A stretch of 64,000 nucleotides of DNA from the NCBI GenBank assembly GCA_016934035.1, contig JAFGTP010000040.1, positions 186,001 to 250,000 of the forward strand. The letters are read 5' to 3'. This document shows, piece after piece, positions 45,808 to 54,633 of the stretch. The notes below the pieces were generated by a model that did no database searches, was not told the DNA's origin, and saw only the letters and a list, made by a program, of their open reading frames with translations. Position numbers and translations under genes: made by a program. Source of the stretch: Fidelibacterota bacterium. GTDB taxonomy: Bacteria; Fidelibacterota; UBA2242; JAFGTP01. The first letter of the stretch is position 1. Every line of letters begins with the position of its first letter.

Positions 45808-45926
45808 TATTCCATTGAATATAAACTGGCAATGATGATTAATATAATCAGTATGACAAGAATCCCAAAAAACAGGTACCGCAGAATTTTATTCCTTTGG
45901 GTGTCAACAATGGGAATATAGGTCAT
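45804..45926 (-). CDS. 40-residue single-pass membrane microprotein
   Basis: A short frame beginning MTYIPIVDTQRNKILRYLFF, followed by a run of isoleucine, leucine and valine ending [10 protein letters not shown]. It has one membrane helix at about residues 18-36 with a basic N-terminal side. The ATG at 45926 has GGA close upstream and AAAAGG further up. It follows the two bacterial-PH genes in the same direction after 17 bases, so it is likely the third gene of that operon. Its stop overlaps the stop of the convergent kinase gene by four bases. I do not recognise a family. Confidence 0.5.
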   Translation of the reverse strand: MTYIPIVDTQRNKILRYLFFGILVILIILIIIASLYSMEY

Positions 45927-45943
45927 TTTTCCGGGAAGCCTTT

Positions 45944-46456
45944 TCAGGATTTAAAAAAATCAAGAATCAAATAATGGAGATAGGATGTTTCTTCCTCACT
46001 GAGTCCGGCACCAAAGGTAAACAATTGCGTCCTTGTTTTGATTGTGATTCCCCCAGAGCCTAAAATTCGGGTTAATTTTTTCAGCCAGGTCAATTTTGAC
46101 AAGTCCGGATGATTGTATAATTCAATATTGCGATGATGGCTCATGTTTTTAAGGTCATTGGTATTATGAACAATATCAATAATTTCACTCACGGGAACTT
46201 GCAACAGAATTTTTTTTCGTATACCGCCTTTTTCGATCAGGATTTCATGGCTGGAAAAGGTGGCAATAAATTTATTTTTTTTACTTTTAATAAAAGAAAT
46301 CAAACCGGAAATCAAGGGAATAAGGATGAAAAATAAAAGAATAAATCCGATAAATATGAAGGAAACAGGCTTTGGTGTATTGGTATTTTTAAAAAAGGGT
46401 AGAAGATATCTTGCCATAAACATAAAAAAGACAGCAGGAATTAAAAAATTGAACAA
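45944..46456 (-). CDS. Membrane protein with bacterial PH-like domain (second of a pair)
   Basis: A 170-residue protein. Two membrane helices fill residues 1-20 and 28-52, then a basic linker (KSKKNKF) leads to a beta-rich domain (FSSHEILIEKGGIRKKILLQ and GGITIKTRTQLFTFGAGL) with the pattern of bacterial PH domains. The start is a TTG without a ribosome site, in the -1 frame relative to the upstream gene, whose stop is only five bases away. It may be translated by coupling, or the pair could be one protein divided by a frameshift. Function is unknown. Confidence 0.65.
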   Translation of the reverse strand: MFNFLIPAVFFMFMARYLLPFFKNTNTPKPVSFIFIGFILLFFILIPLISGLISFIKSKKNKFIATFSSHEILIEKGGIRKKILLQVPVSEIIDIVHNTNDLKNMSHHRNIELYNHPDLSKLTWLKKLTRILGSGGITIKTRTQLFTFGAGLSEEETSYLHYLILDFFKS

Positions 46457-46461
46457 AGTAA

Positions 46462-47154
46462 TCAGTTTTTGTCTGGCTTCAGGATGGTGATTCGCAGTAA
46501 ATGAGGGGCCCTTTCCACGTGGCTGTTCATCGGTTCAGGTTTTAAAGGACCTGAATGTTGGAGAGGGTTTACTTTTATTTTTTCTGTAAAGCTATAATCC
46601 GGGTTCTTGGGCTGAAGAGTTTCAACAGGATTTGTGGTATGGTCTTCAAGATAATAATTTAAAAACTTTGACAAAAAAATGGCATGTTCCCGTGCCACAG
46701 CATAGAAACCGGAACTATATATTTGCAGATCTTTTCCGGGACTGGATTTTTTTAGTGAAAGGGTGTAGGTGTCCGCTGAATCGGAATCACCCGGGACCAG
46801 CCGGAAAATCAATTTGTTGTATCCGTAAAGGGGATAGGAGATTTTTTTGACCGGAAAGATGAAAAATATTTTTTTTATGATGGTCCCGCTGCTTCGGTTG
46901 ATAATATATCCTGACCTGCCAAACATCAATCCGCCACCCACACTGGAAAAAACCAGGCCCATTCCGAAAATGACCAGATAATGCCACGAGACAATTTCAT
47001 CAGCATTTTGAAAGGGAATAATTTTCAAGCCCGACAAAAGCATAAAAATTCCTGCAATGAAAAAGGGCAGTCCGAAAATCGCCAGACAGCCTTTTTTGGG
47101 AAAAATTTCCAGTCTGTCCGGGTCAGAAAGGTGAAAATCTGCGGGTAGTTTCAT
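46462..47154 (-). CDS. Membrane protein with PH-like domain (first of a pair)
   Basis: A 230-residue protein with two membrane helices at about residues 22-42 and 58-80, followed by a beta-rich segment (GYIINRSSGTIIKKIFFIFP, then YTLSLKKSSPGKDLQIYSSG) that looks like a bacterial PH domain, and a polar tail of about 60 residues. The layout repeats in the next gene. I know no function for this arrangement. It has a start at 47154 and no assigned partner upstream; the 302-base gap before the GH47 gene should hold its promoter. Confidence 0.7.
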   Translation of the reverse strand: MKLPADFHLSDPDRLEIFPKKGCLAIFGLPFFIAGIFMLLSGLKIIPFQNADEIVSWHYLVIFGMGLVFSSVGGGLMFGRSGYIINRSSGTIIKKIFFIFPVKKISYPLYGYNKLIFRLVPGDSDSADTYTLSLKKSSPGKDLQIYSSGFYAVAREHAIFLSKFLNYYLEDHTTNPVETLQPKNPDYSFTEKIKVNPLQHSGPLKPEPMNSHVERAPHLLRITILKPDKN

Positions 47155-47216
47155 ATTATGGCTTCCTTGGCAATAAAGCGTTAATTTTTAAATAGAAATT
47201 AAGGTCTGTAAATTCA

Positions 47217-47400
47217 AATGCCAAATTTGAATTTTGTTTGGTATTTGTGAACTTGTGATGAAAATCTAATGAGTCTGAAATTCAATTGTCTAACCTGAAT
47301 GTTTTTACTGATATGGATTTTCCAGGCGATCAGAATTGCACAGGCTTCATTGACCGAGGCAATCTGTAACGCTGGTTCTTCAATTAAACAAATTATCACC
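47217..47400 (-). pseudogene. Possible remnant of a GxxExxY-type gene
   Basis: On the minus strand the frame reads CKVIICLIEEPALQIASVNE, then ACAILIAWKIHISKNIQVRQ and LNFRLIRF. This spacing of I/V-rich strand, VNEA, and LNF resembles the C-terminal part of GxxExxY proteins (usual pattern ELKAV, IHEAQ, LLINF), with key residues changed. No start codon or N-terminal half is present. The frame runs into the ribosome site and ATG of the GH47 gene, so it is not a working gene. The match is by eye and weak. Apart from it I see nothing else in 47155-47456. Confidence 0.3.
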
Positions 47401-47456
47401 TTGCAATTCCTTTTTGTTTTGAATAATATCCTAAAGTAATTCTGAGGAGGATTTTC

Positions 47457-48851
47457 ATGAGACAAATTGTATTTTTATTTTTGATGGTTCTAATGGTCAG
47501 TAATTGTCAAAAAAAGGAGAAAACCGGGACGCTGCAACAACCTCAGGACATGGCCCGGGAGGTTGTAGAAGAAACTTTTCGAACCTGGCAATCCTACAGA
47601 CAATATGCCTGGGGCCATGATGTACTGCGGCCGTTGACAAAATCTTACCAGGATTGGTACGCTGAACCTTTGTATATATCACCTATCGATGCCTACAGTA
47701 CCCTCCATTTGATGGGATTAACAGAAGAAACCCGCCGGATTGAAAAATATGTCGTGGATTCCCTGGATTTCGATAAGGATATTGATGCGAAAATATTTGA
47801 AGTTAATATTCGGATTCTGGGAGGATTACTGGCAATGTATGAACACTCCAGGAATGAACAGGTGCTGGATAAGGCCCGGAATTTTGCCAATCGTATGTTG
47901 CCTGCTTTTGACACCAAAACCGGCATTCCCAAATACTGGGTCAATCTGAAAACCGGAAAAGCCCGGGGGGATACCGTCAATGTTGCTGAAGCCGGAACCT
48001 ATACTTTTGAAATGGGATTATTAAGCTATTATACCAAAGATGCAAAATATTACCAGGCCGCCAAGAGAGCAACTTTAGCCATTTATAAGCGTTATTCCGG
48101 CCTGGGACTGCCCGGAGATGTCATAGATGTGGAATCTGGTGAATGGGTCTCCTCCAGCAGTCATATTTGCGCCGGTGTTGATTCATACTATGAGTATCTG
48201 TACAAGAGTTTTCTCATGTTTGGTGATCCGGACCTGGGGCAAATCTGGGAAAAGAGCGTGGCTAAAATCCATCAGTATATCGCTGAAGAACATGATGGAA
48301 AACTCTGGTATGGCAGAGTGGATATGCACACGGGAAAACATATCAGCGCCAGTATCACGCTTTATGATGCTTTTTTTCCGGCTATTCTGGCTCTTTCCGG
48401 TGATATTGACCGGGCAAAAAGACTGCAGGAAACCTGGAACTGGCTATGGAACAGCTTTGGACTGGAACCCATGGTTTATAATTATAAAACCGGTCAGCCG
48501 ACCTATCCGGCCTATGATTTAAACCCTGAAATCATTGAATCAGCTTATTATCTTTACCATCTGACCGGAGATAAAAAATATTTAAAAATGAATATAAAAT
48601 TTTGGGAAGATATTAAAAAATATTGTAAAACTGATGGCGGTTTTGCATCCATTGAAGATGTGAGGACAATGAAACAAAAAGACTACATGCCAACCTTTTT
48701 CTTTGCTGAAACGCTGAAATATCTTTATCTGACGTTCACACATGATCAGGGGAAATTTGATTTTGACGATCATTTATTTAATACTGAGGCCCACCATTTT
48801 AAAAAAAGCAATTTCGATTACCCTGAAGCCAAAATCAGATTGGGGTATTGA
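47457..48851 (+). CDS. GH47 alpha-mannosidase lipoprotein
   Basis: A 464-residue class I alpha-1,2-mannosidase-like enzyme. The signal ends in MVSNC, so it is lipid-anchored. GH47 marks are AWGHDVLRPLTKSYQDW, PIDAYSTLHLMGL, LGGLLAMYEHSR, LNPEIIESAYYLYHLTGD, MPTFFFAETLKYLYLTF and the calcium-site threonine region FNTEAHHF. These cover the full alpha/alpha barrel at the length of short bacterial members. GH47 enzymes cut alpha-1,2-mannose and need calcium; they are rare in bacteria compared with GH92. GGAGGA precedes the ATG. A second lipoprotein gene follows after one base. Confidence 0.92.
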   Translation: MRQIVFLFLMVLMVSNCQKKEKTGTLQQPQDMAREVVEETFRTWQSYRQYAWGHDVLRPLTKSYQDWYAEPLYISPIDAYSTLHLMGLTEETRRIEKYVVDSLDFDKDIDAKIFEVNIRILGGLLAMYEHSRNEQVLDKARNFANRMLPAFDTKTGIPKYWVNLKTGKARGDTVNVAEAGTYTFEMGLLSYYTKDAKYYQAAKRATLAIYKRYSGLGLPGDVIDVESGEWVSSSSHICAGVDSYYEYLYKSFLMFGDPDLGQIWEKSVAKIHQYIAEEHDGKLWYGRVDMHTGKHISASITLYDAFFPAILALSGDIDRAKRLQETWNWLWNSFGLEPMVYNYKTGQPTYPAYDLNPEIIESAYYLYHLTGDKKYLKMNIKFWEDIKKYCKTDGGFASIEDVRTMKQKDYMPTFFFAETLKYLYLTFTHDQGKFDFDDHLFNTEAHHFKKSNFDYPEAKIRLGY

Positions 48852-48852
48852 T

Positions 48853-49296
48853 ATGAGAAGTTTTTTAATTTTTTGTTTATTGTTTGCCTGGGGATGCCGG
48901 AATATTGAAAAAGGAGAAAACATGGAAACATGGAAATATGAAATAATGGATGTAGAACAGGCCTTTTGCGATATGGCGAAGAGTGAAGGGATACCCCGGG
49001 CCTTTATTCATTTTGCTGCAGAGGATGCAGTGGTAATGAGGGAAGAAAAACTGTTCACCGGAAAAACTGCTATTGCAGATTTGTACAACCGGAATAAAGA
49101 AAAATACAGCAATGTGACATTAACCTGGAAACCGGATTTCATTGATGTAGCAGCCTCAGGCGATCTTGCCTACACCTATGGCCGATATACATTTACTTCT
49201 GTCGATTCTGCCGGTTGCGAAAGTTCGAGTGAAGGAATATTTCATACCATCTGGAAGCGCCAGGTTGATGGAAGTTGGCGGTTTGTCTGGGACTGA
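48853..49296 (+). CDS. NTF2-like (DUF4440/SnoaL type) lipoprotein
   Basis: A 147-residue protein. The start at 48853, one base after the GH47 stop, gives a lipoprotein signal, FLIFCLLFAWGC. The mature part has the cone fold pattern of the NTF2 superfamily: FCDMAKSEGIPRAFIHFAAE, LFTGKTAIADLY, GDLAYTYGRYTF and a final VDGSWRFVWD. Members bind small ligands or act as isomerases; many are of unknown role. Coupling to the mannosidase suggests it works on the same glycan or is exported with it. Confidence 0.83.
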   Translation: MRSFLIFCLLFAWGCRNIEKGENMETWKYEIMDVEQAFCDMAKSEGIPRAFIHFAAEDAVVMREEKLFTGKTAIADLYNRNKEKYSNVTLTWKPDFIDVAASGDLAYTYGRYTFTSVDSAGCESSSEGIFHTIWKRQVDGSWRFVWD

Positions 49297-49516
49297 TAAG
49301 GTTGCTGTTATTTCGGTTTTTTCATTAATTGAAGATCAAACAGAGGAAAGAACCAAAAAATGTCAAACCCGGCACGGTACCCGGCAGGATTTTTAATAAA
49401 CGTGTGCATCTAAGCTGCCCTGGGATTGCCTCAACTTAAAGTGTTCAAAACAGGGAAAAATCATCTTCAAAATGAAATTTCCTAATGGATAGTACGATTG
49501 GAAAAGGATAAACAAG

Positions 49517-49545
49517 TTGACATACTTTATGGTTCTTTTTTAAAT
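49517..49545 (+). promoter_or_regulatory. Putative promoter of the DUF4199 operon
   Basis: Perfect TTGACA at 49517-49522, 17 bases, then TTAAAT at 49540-49545. GGAGGTGAGG follows before the ATG at 49579. It suits a sigma-70 type promoter with a leader of about 27 bases. Confidence 0.65.
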
Positions 49546-49578
49546 TAAAATTTCTGTTAATAGTGGAGGTGAGGTTAT

Positions 49579-50058
49579 ATGAAAAAATATGCTATTGATA
49601 TTAAATGGGGATTTATTTTCATTGCAGTGACCCTGCTTTGGATGGTTCTGGAACGGCTTTTGGGGTTCCATGATCAGAACATTGAGTTACATACCATTGT
49701 GACAAATCTGTTTTTTTTTCCGGCTGTGGCCGTTTATGTCTTTGGAATAAGAGACAAAAAGAAAAATTTCTATCAGGATGAGATGACTTATTTCAGGGGA
49801 TTTAAAACAGGCTTGATCATGACGCTTGTGGTTACTGTTTTTTCTCCTTTGACACAAATCCTTACTGTCGAAGTGATCACACCGCATTATTTTTCCAATA
49901 TGATTAACTTTGTAGTTGAGTCCGGTAAAATGACCCAAATTCAGGCAGAACAGTATTTCAATCTAAAAAATTATACTCTGCAAACTCTTGTATTTTCTCC
50001 TCTAATGGGTTTGGTAACGGCAGCTGTTGTGGCTGTTTTTTTTAAAGAAAAAAAATAG
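49579..50058 (+). CDS. DUF4199-family membrane protein
   Basis: A 159-residue inner-membrane protein with four helices at about residues 10-27, 42-58, 77-97 and 133-153. The motif VYVFGIRDKKKNFYQDEMTY followed by FRGFKTGLIMTLVV matches DUF4199 proteins, which are common in Bacteroidota and relatives. Function is unknown. It leads a four-gene set (DUF1801, GNAT, hydrolase) with short gaps or overlaps. Confidence 0.8.
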   Translation: MKKYAIDIKWGFIFIAVTLLWMVLERLLGFHDQNIELHTIVTNLFFFPAVAVYVFGIRDKKKNFYQDEMTYFRGFKTGLIMTLVVTVFSPLTQILTVEVITPHYFSNMINFVVESGKMTQIQAEQYFNLKNYTLQTLVFSPLMGLVTAAVVAVFFKEKK

Positions 50059-50067
50059 GATTTCAAG

Positions 50068-50439
50068 ATGGAAATTAAAACTCCTGAAGATTATCTGGCG
50101 GCCCAACCCGAAGAGTATCGAGAAAAATTAGAAGAATTGAGATCAATTGTAAAAAAAACGCTGCCGGAATCAGAAGAACTCATCAGTTACCAAATTATCA
50201 GCTACAAATACATTTATATGCTGGTAGGCATTGGCGTGAAAAAAAATTATTGTAGTTTTTACACCATGAACCCCAATCTGGTGAAGCGCTTTGAGCCTCG
50301 TTTAAAAGATATTAAATTTTCTGGCGGAACATTACATTTTCCCCTGGACCGACCCCTGCCCCATGATCTGATACGAGACCTGATTCATGCGCGAGAAAAA
50401 GAGAACCTGCTAAAAGCTGAACTGAACAGGAAAAAATGA
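50068..50439 (+). CDS. DUF1801 (YdhG-like) protein
   Basis: A 123-residue cytosolic protein of the DUF1801 family: TPEDYLAAQPEEYREKLEEL, TLPESEELISYQIISYKYI, then a VGIGVKKNYCSFYTMNP segment and FSGGTLHFPLDRPLP. The family binds iron or other ligands in some members, but most are uncharacterised. The stop overlaps the next start (ATGA). Confidence 0.85.
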   Translation: MEIKTPEDYLAAQPEEYREKLEELRSIVKKTLPESEELISYQIISYKYIYMLVGIGVKKNYCSFYTMNPNLVKRFEPRLKDIKFSGGTLHFPLDRPLPHDLIRDLIHAREKENLLKAELNRKK

Positions 50440-50930
50440 GGGATTTGAAACCATTGCAATTTGAGACAATCCGGACAGTGGATGATAGGATCCTCAGGGA
50501 ATTTTTTTATCTTGCCCTGTTTGTACCACCGGGAGAAGCCCCTTTGCCGAAATCCATTATCGACGAACCGGTTTTAGTTAAGTACATCGAAAATTTCGGG
50601 GAAAAGGAGGGGGATCTGGCAGTAACAGCGAAGGATAAAAAGATACTTGGCTTGGTTTGGGGAAGGAAATTCAGGGCTGATAAGAAAGGCTGGGGATATG
50701 TGGACGACAAGACTCCGGAAATAGGAATTTCTGTGCTGCCGGATTACCGGAATATCGGGATCGGGACTGTTTTACTGAAGCAAATCTTTCAGGCCTATAG
50801 GGATATCGGTATCCAGGCAGTCTCTTTGTCAGTGGATAAAAGGAATCCTTCCCTTCGCTTATATGAACAGACAGGATTTAAAATTATCGGGGAAGAAGAC
50901 AATGCTTTTATCGGGTTGAAACAATTATGA
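50436..50930 (+). CDS. GNAT-family acetyltransferase
   Basis: A 164-residue single-domain acetyltransferase. The acetyl-CoA loop is LPDYRNIGIGTVLLKQIFQA, and SVDKRNPSLRLYEQTGFKII is the conserved C-terminal half. FVPPGEAPLPKSII near residue 35 recurs in a subgroup of unknown substrate. It overlaps the genes on both sides by four bases, so it belongs to the operon. Confidence 0.87.
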   Translation: MRDLKPLQFETIRTVDDRILREFFYLALFVPPGEAPLPKSIIDEPVLVKYIENFGEKEGDLAVTAKDKKILGLVWGRKFRADKKGWGYVDDKTPEIGISVLPDYRNIGIGTVLLKQIFQAYRDIGIQAVSLSVDKRNPSLRLYEQTGFKIIGEEDNAFIGLKQL

Positions 50931-52084
50931 ATGCCCTCAAAGCCAGTCCCAAAGTCCCAACAGGCAAAGGATTTAATGTCAAAAAGCTGTCCATGGGTTT
51001 GAGTTGTTTTTTTAGCCTGGTTTTTTTATTGATGGCAATGATGATGTTTAATTACGGGCGTTATTTACAATCATTTCCGATTTTAGGAATTTCTCTGATC
51101 TTTGTACCTGCTTTTCGAAATTTCCTCAGAAACAAATTTAAACAAAAAATTACCTGGCAAGTTTTTGCCCTAACCGGATTTTTGCTTTGGGGGGGCATGA
51201 TGGCTACAGTATTACTCTTTCCAGCTGATTCTATCTATAAAAATGAAGATTTTCGTCAAGAACTCGATGACCTTTACAATGATAAACTGGCAGAGTGGCC
51301 AACAGATTTTGAATCGGTTTATGTAAATACAAAATATGGAAGAATCCATGTCATCGTCAGTGGTCCGGAGGATGGTTTTCCGGTTTTGTTGTGTCATGCC
51401 TCAGCTTTTGGTGCCTGGTCTTGGAAATATAATGTCGGCGAACTGAATAAAAAATACCGCACTTACGCTGTGGACAATATCGGTGAAGGTGGTAAAAACC
51501 GAATGCTGGCGCCGTATTATATTCCGGTTAACGGGCTGGAAATAGCAGAACTTTATACGGATATAACAGAAAAACTGGGAGTGAAGAAATCCCATGTTAT
51601 CGGTGCATCCATAGGTGGATATATTGCCACCTGTTATGCACTCCATGCACCTGAAAGAGTGGAAAAAATGGTATTGCTGGGGGCCATGGGATACGGTTCG
51701 ATTTTGCTCGGTACAATTACAATGACCCTGGCACAGGGATTTCCGCTTAATGCAATCCAGAAAGCAACCTTCCGCTGGGCCTATGGCGATGATGATGAGT
51801 TGGAACGTGCTTGTGGGCTTTGGTTTCGCAGGTATATGAAAGGTTTACTGCCGACACCGATTTCGCCGAAATCCTTTGTACCGGATCAATTGCGAAGTAT
51901 TCGGTCTGCCACCCTTGCCTATTTTGGGACTGAAGACAGGATGATTGGTGATAAGTGTGCCGCTAAAAAACTGGCTGAAAATATTCCGATCATTGATATA
52001 AAAATTGTCAATGCCGGGCATATGATGGGAATCGAAATCGCCGATGAAGTAAACCGGAATATAATGGAATTTTTTATAAAGTAA
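50927..52084 (+). CDS. Membrane-anchored alpha/beta hydrolase
   Basis: A 385-residue protein. Three N-terminal membrane helices occupy about residues 20-110, then the hydrolase domain starts near residue 135. The nucleophile elbow is Ser228 in VIGASIGGYIATCYALHAPE; the acid is in YFGTEDRMIG and the histidine in VNAGHMMGIE. An oxyanion region LLCHASAFGAWSW is present. The substrate is unknown; esters or lactones are usual. It ends the operon and runs toward the orphan lipoprotein gene on the other strand. Confidence 0.88.
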   Translation: MNALKASPKVPTGKGFNVKKLSMGLSCFFSLVFLLMAMMMFNYGRYLQSFPILGISLIFVPAFRNFLRNKFKQKITWQVFALTGFLLWGGMMATVLLFPADSIYKNEDFRQELDDLYNDKLAEWPTDFESVYVNTKYGRIHVIVSGPEDGFPVLLCHASAFGAWSWKYNVGELNKKYRTYAVDNIGEGGKNRMLAPYYIPVNGLEIAELYTDITEKLGVKKSHVIGASIGGYIATCYALHAPERVEKMVLLGAMGYGSILLGTITMTLAQGFPLNAIQKATFRWAYGDDDELERACGLWFRRYMKGLLPTPISPKSFVPDQLRSIRSATLAYFGTEDRMIGDKCAAKKLAENIPIIDIKIVNAGHMMGIEIADEVNRNIMEFFIK

Positions 52085-52146
52085 CCCTATGACATTGATA
52101 TTGAAATTTTTTTATCTCGGTCTAAGGGCGTTTTTTTTGATGAACC

Positions 52147-54366
52147 TTATCGGAAAAACACGAAAATACCACTGTTTTCATTGCCTTCATAATTGATTAA
52201 CCGGGAACCATAGCTGCCCCAATCCTGAATGTGGGAAAATTGGGTAATATGGTTGACAATTGTTTCCCCTCTGACTATGAAGGCTGTCGCCCCGTAATAG
52301 TCCGGTTCAAGAGGTATTTTTTCAGCGTTGATTGAGATTGTTTCCTCAGCCTCATCATTTTCGACATAGGTCTTTAAATCATTCCAGGTAAAAAAGGCAA
52401 CACTGTCCTGATTGGTGCTCAATGTCACGGTAATCGATCCCTCTCTTGTATAAGTATGTGGAGTATTTTTATATACATAATCAGCCCTAAAGCTATTACC
52501 ATCAAAACTGCCTTCATTGAAATTATAAATTTCCAGGGTGTTGTCGACATCCCAGTTTTCACTATGACCATTGGAATATTCCCGTACATAGTAGCAATGG
52601 CATTTGATTCGAACTTTGCAAGACGTAAAATCAGGTGGCGATGTATGCTGGATTTTCAGTTTCAAATCAATGTGAGATTTCCCGTCATAAGGTGGTTCCC
52701 CAAAACTGTTTACGACAACTACTAAAAACTGACGCCAGTTATTATCATAAAAATCCTTTAAATCCGATAGGGTCACGGCTGCGTCTCCATTGATCTGTTC
52801 ACCCAGAAAATGGAGTTTGCTGTTTTTGACCCCAAATACAATCACAGCAAGACCATTATCATTGACACCGTTACTTATGGCATCAATTAACAGGTTATCA
52901 CCATGGGCCAGTTTCGAGTAATCGAGGTCAACCAGGAAAATTTTCGCAGAAAGATCATCATAGCCATCTAAATCAGAGGAGTAAAAAGTATGCTCTTCGT
53001 GCTGGTCATCATCAATTTTCCAGGTCCTGCAAATCACATCGGAATCCAGAAAAAAAGAATCATTCACTTGGTATACTTCTCCATCGACGTAATCATGGAA
53101 AAAACCAGGCCACCACTCGGCCAGCAATCGGTCTACAGTGCAGATTAATACTGTGGGCGCCGGGGTCCCGGTTCTGATCATTTCATAGGTTCTGGCAGGA
53201 CCTTTTATTCCATAGGAAGGATCATCACTCAGGTATTTGATCACAGCTGACATGCCCCGGCTGTGTCTGTCAGGACCAAAATATTGATCCCGGGCACCGG
53301 TACAAAATCCCCTGAAGGGCATCATTTCATTATTTACAAAGCGCCTGGGTGCAGTAAAGGAAGCCGGGTCTGTAAAAAATTCCTCTGACCAATGATGAAT
53401 GGCTGCTGCCAGCCAGTAATAATCCCTTTTCATTATAAACTTTTTAACACCGCCATAAAGACACAAAAAATTTAAAACCAGTTCTTTTCCTATATCTTGT
53501 TTGAGGTAATCTATCTGGTTACTTAATAAACTGTTTTTATTGATAGTTAAGCAATAATTCATATCTTCCGAATCCAGGATACCGCTATAAACACCCTGAG
53601 CATGTGTAAACTGGTTGGACATTGCCTCGCTGGCCAGCACATTGACCTGTATCGGTAGTATATGATTATAATTGTTCCAGGAAAATCCCAATTGGTCGGT
53701 CGCAATTTCACAACAACTTATCAGCAGCTGTTTTATTTGTGGTACATAGGATTGCATATCTTTCGGGTAATTGATACTAAAATTATTATGCTCAATATTT
53801 GACTGATAATTTGTTACTCCGCAGAAGCGGACCTGATTCCCTGACAGTTTTTTCGGCAATCCCTGGGTACGGGATAATTCATATTCACCATAATCCTGTG
53901 GTGGTATTTCGCAATTCAGAAAGCCGCTTGAGTCCGAAGCCTGGAAAAAGACATAATTTATCAGTGAATCATCCTCAAACAGACACCAGTTTTGCGTCCC
54001 CATGACGATATAGGAGTCATCAGACAAGGTTTCCAAATATCTGATTGAAAGTCTCAATGATTTAAAAAAAGATGAAGGCAGTCCTTCGATGATGATTGAA
54101 CGGGTAACGGGGTTTTCGCTAAAAATATCCTCCTCATCAGCAGTGACAGTCAACTTGACAGGTGAAGAGAATGTTCCTGCCGATATGGTTAATACAAGGT
54201 CATCGATTTCCAGAACACCGCCAGTCTCGTCAATAGTTACGGTTGCATCAGCTTTTGGATTTTTTTTGGAAGAAGCCGGATTGTCGTCACAAACCATGAC
54301 TGATGTCATTATTAAAGATAGCAGCAATCCATTGAGGCAAAAGCTCTTATATCTAAAATGGTTCAT
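52147..54366 (-). CDS. Large lipoprotein of unknown function with ZU5-like N-terminal domain
   Basis: A 739-residue exported protein. The signal ends near a lipobox (TSVMVC at residues 21-26). Residues 40-100 (ATVTIDETGGVLEIDDLVLT, ISAGTFSSPVKLTV) resemble a ZU5 beta domain. The middle contains a segment with a helical HHWSEEFF stretch and many aromatic residues; I see no HExxH or GxSxG motif. The C-terminal half is beta-rich. No family is recognised. The terminator at 54551 and 267 bases of upstream DNA separate it from the dipeptidase gene. Confidence 0.8.
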   Translation of the reverse strand: MNHFRYKSFCLNGLLLSLIMTSVMVCDDNPASSKKNPKADATVTIDETGGVLEIDDLVLTISAGTFSSPVKLTVTADEEDIFSENPVTRSIIIEGLPSSFFKSLRLSIRYLETLSDDSYIVMGTQNWCLFEDDSLINYVFFQASDSSGFLNCEIPPQDYGEYELSRTQGLPKKLSGNQVRFCGVTNYQSNIEHNNFSINYPKDMQSYVPQIKQLLISCCEIATDQLGFSWNNYNHILPIQVNVLASEAMSNQFTHAQGVYSGILDSEDMNYCLTINKNSLLSNQIDYLKQDIGKELVLNFLCLYGGVKKFIMKRDYYWLAAAIHHWSEEFFTDPASFTAPRRFVNNEMMPFRGFCTGARDQYFGPDRHSRGMSAVIKYLSDDPSYGIKGPARTYEMIRTGTPAPTVLICTVDRLLAEWWPGFFHDYVDGEVYQVNDSFFLDSDVICRTWKIDDDQHEEHTFYSSDLDGYDDLSAKIFLVDLDYSKLAHGDNLLIDAISNGVNDNGLAVIVFGVKNSKLHFLGEQINGDAAVTLSDLKDFYDNNWRQFLVVVVNSFGEPPYDGKSHIDLKLKIQHTSPPDFTSCKVRIKCHCYYVREYSNGHSENWDVDNTLEIYNFNEGSFDGNSFRADYVYKNTPHTYTREGSITVTLSTNQDSVAFFTWNDLKTYVENDEAEETISINAEKIPLEPDYYGATAFIVRGETIVNHITQFSHIQDWGSYGSRLINYEGNENSGIFVFFR

Positions 54367-54550
54367 GATATTCCTTTTCTTTGTTTCATAATTGTAAATA
54401 GTTGATGGGTCTCAAAAAAACAGATAATGTATTTGATCTTCTTATACTTAAGTTTTTTTAAAAAAAAGTTAAATATGTTTATTAAAATATTAAAAATGAT
54501 TGAATATTTCAATTTATTTGAGATTTGTGGTTGAGGATAATTTGTAAAAT

Positions 54551-54582
54551 AAAAAGCCTTCGATAAACATCGAAGGCTTTTT
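54551..54582 (-). terminator. Terminator of the C69 dipeptidase gene
   Basis: A 14-bp perfect stem, AAAAAGCCTTCGAT with ATCGAAGGCTTTTT, closes a 4-base loop 52 bases past the dipeptidase stop. The minus strand continues as TTTTTATTTTAC. It is symmetric enough to work on both strands. Confidence 0.92.
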
Positions 54583-54633
54583 ATTTGAATTCACCTTCCG
54601 GATTTATTGGAAGTTTTGAAAGGCCTAATGTTA

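Noticed and set aside
47214-47465. An 83-codon minus-strand frame as a working gene
   Set aside because: It begins inside the GH47 ribosome site and start, and only a weak family resemblance is seen; treated as a possible remnant.
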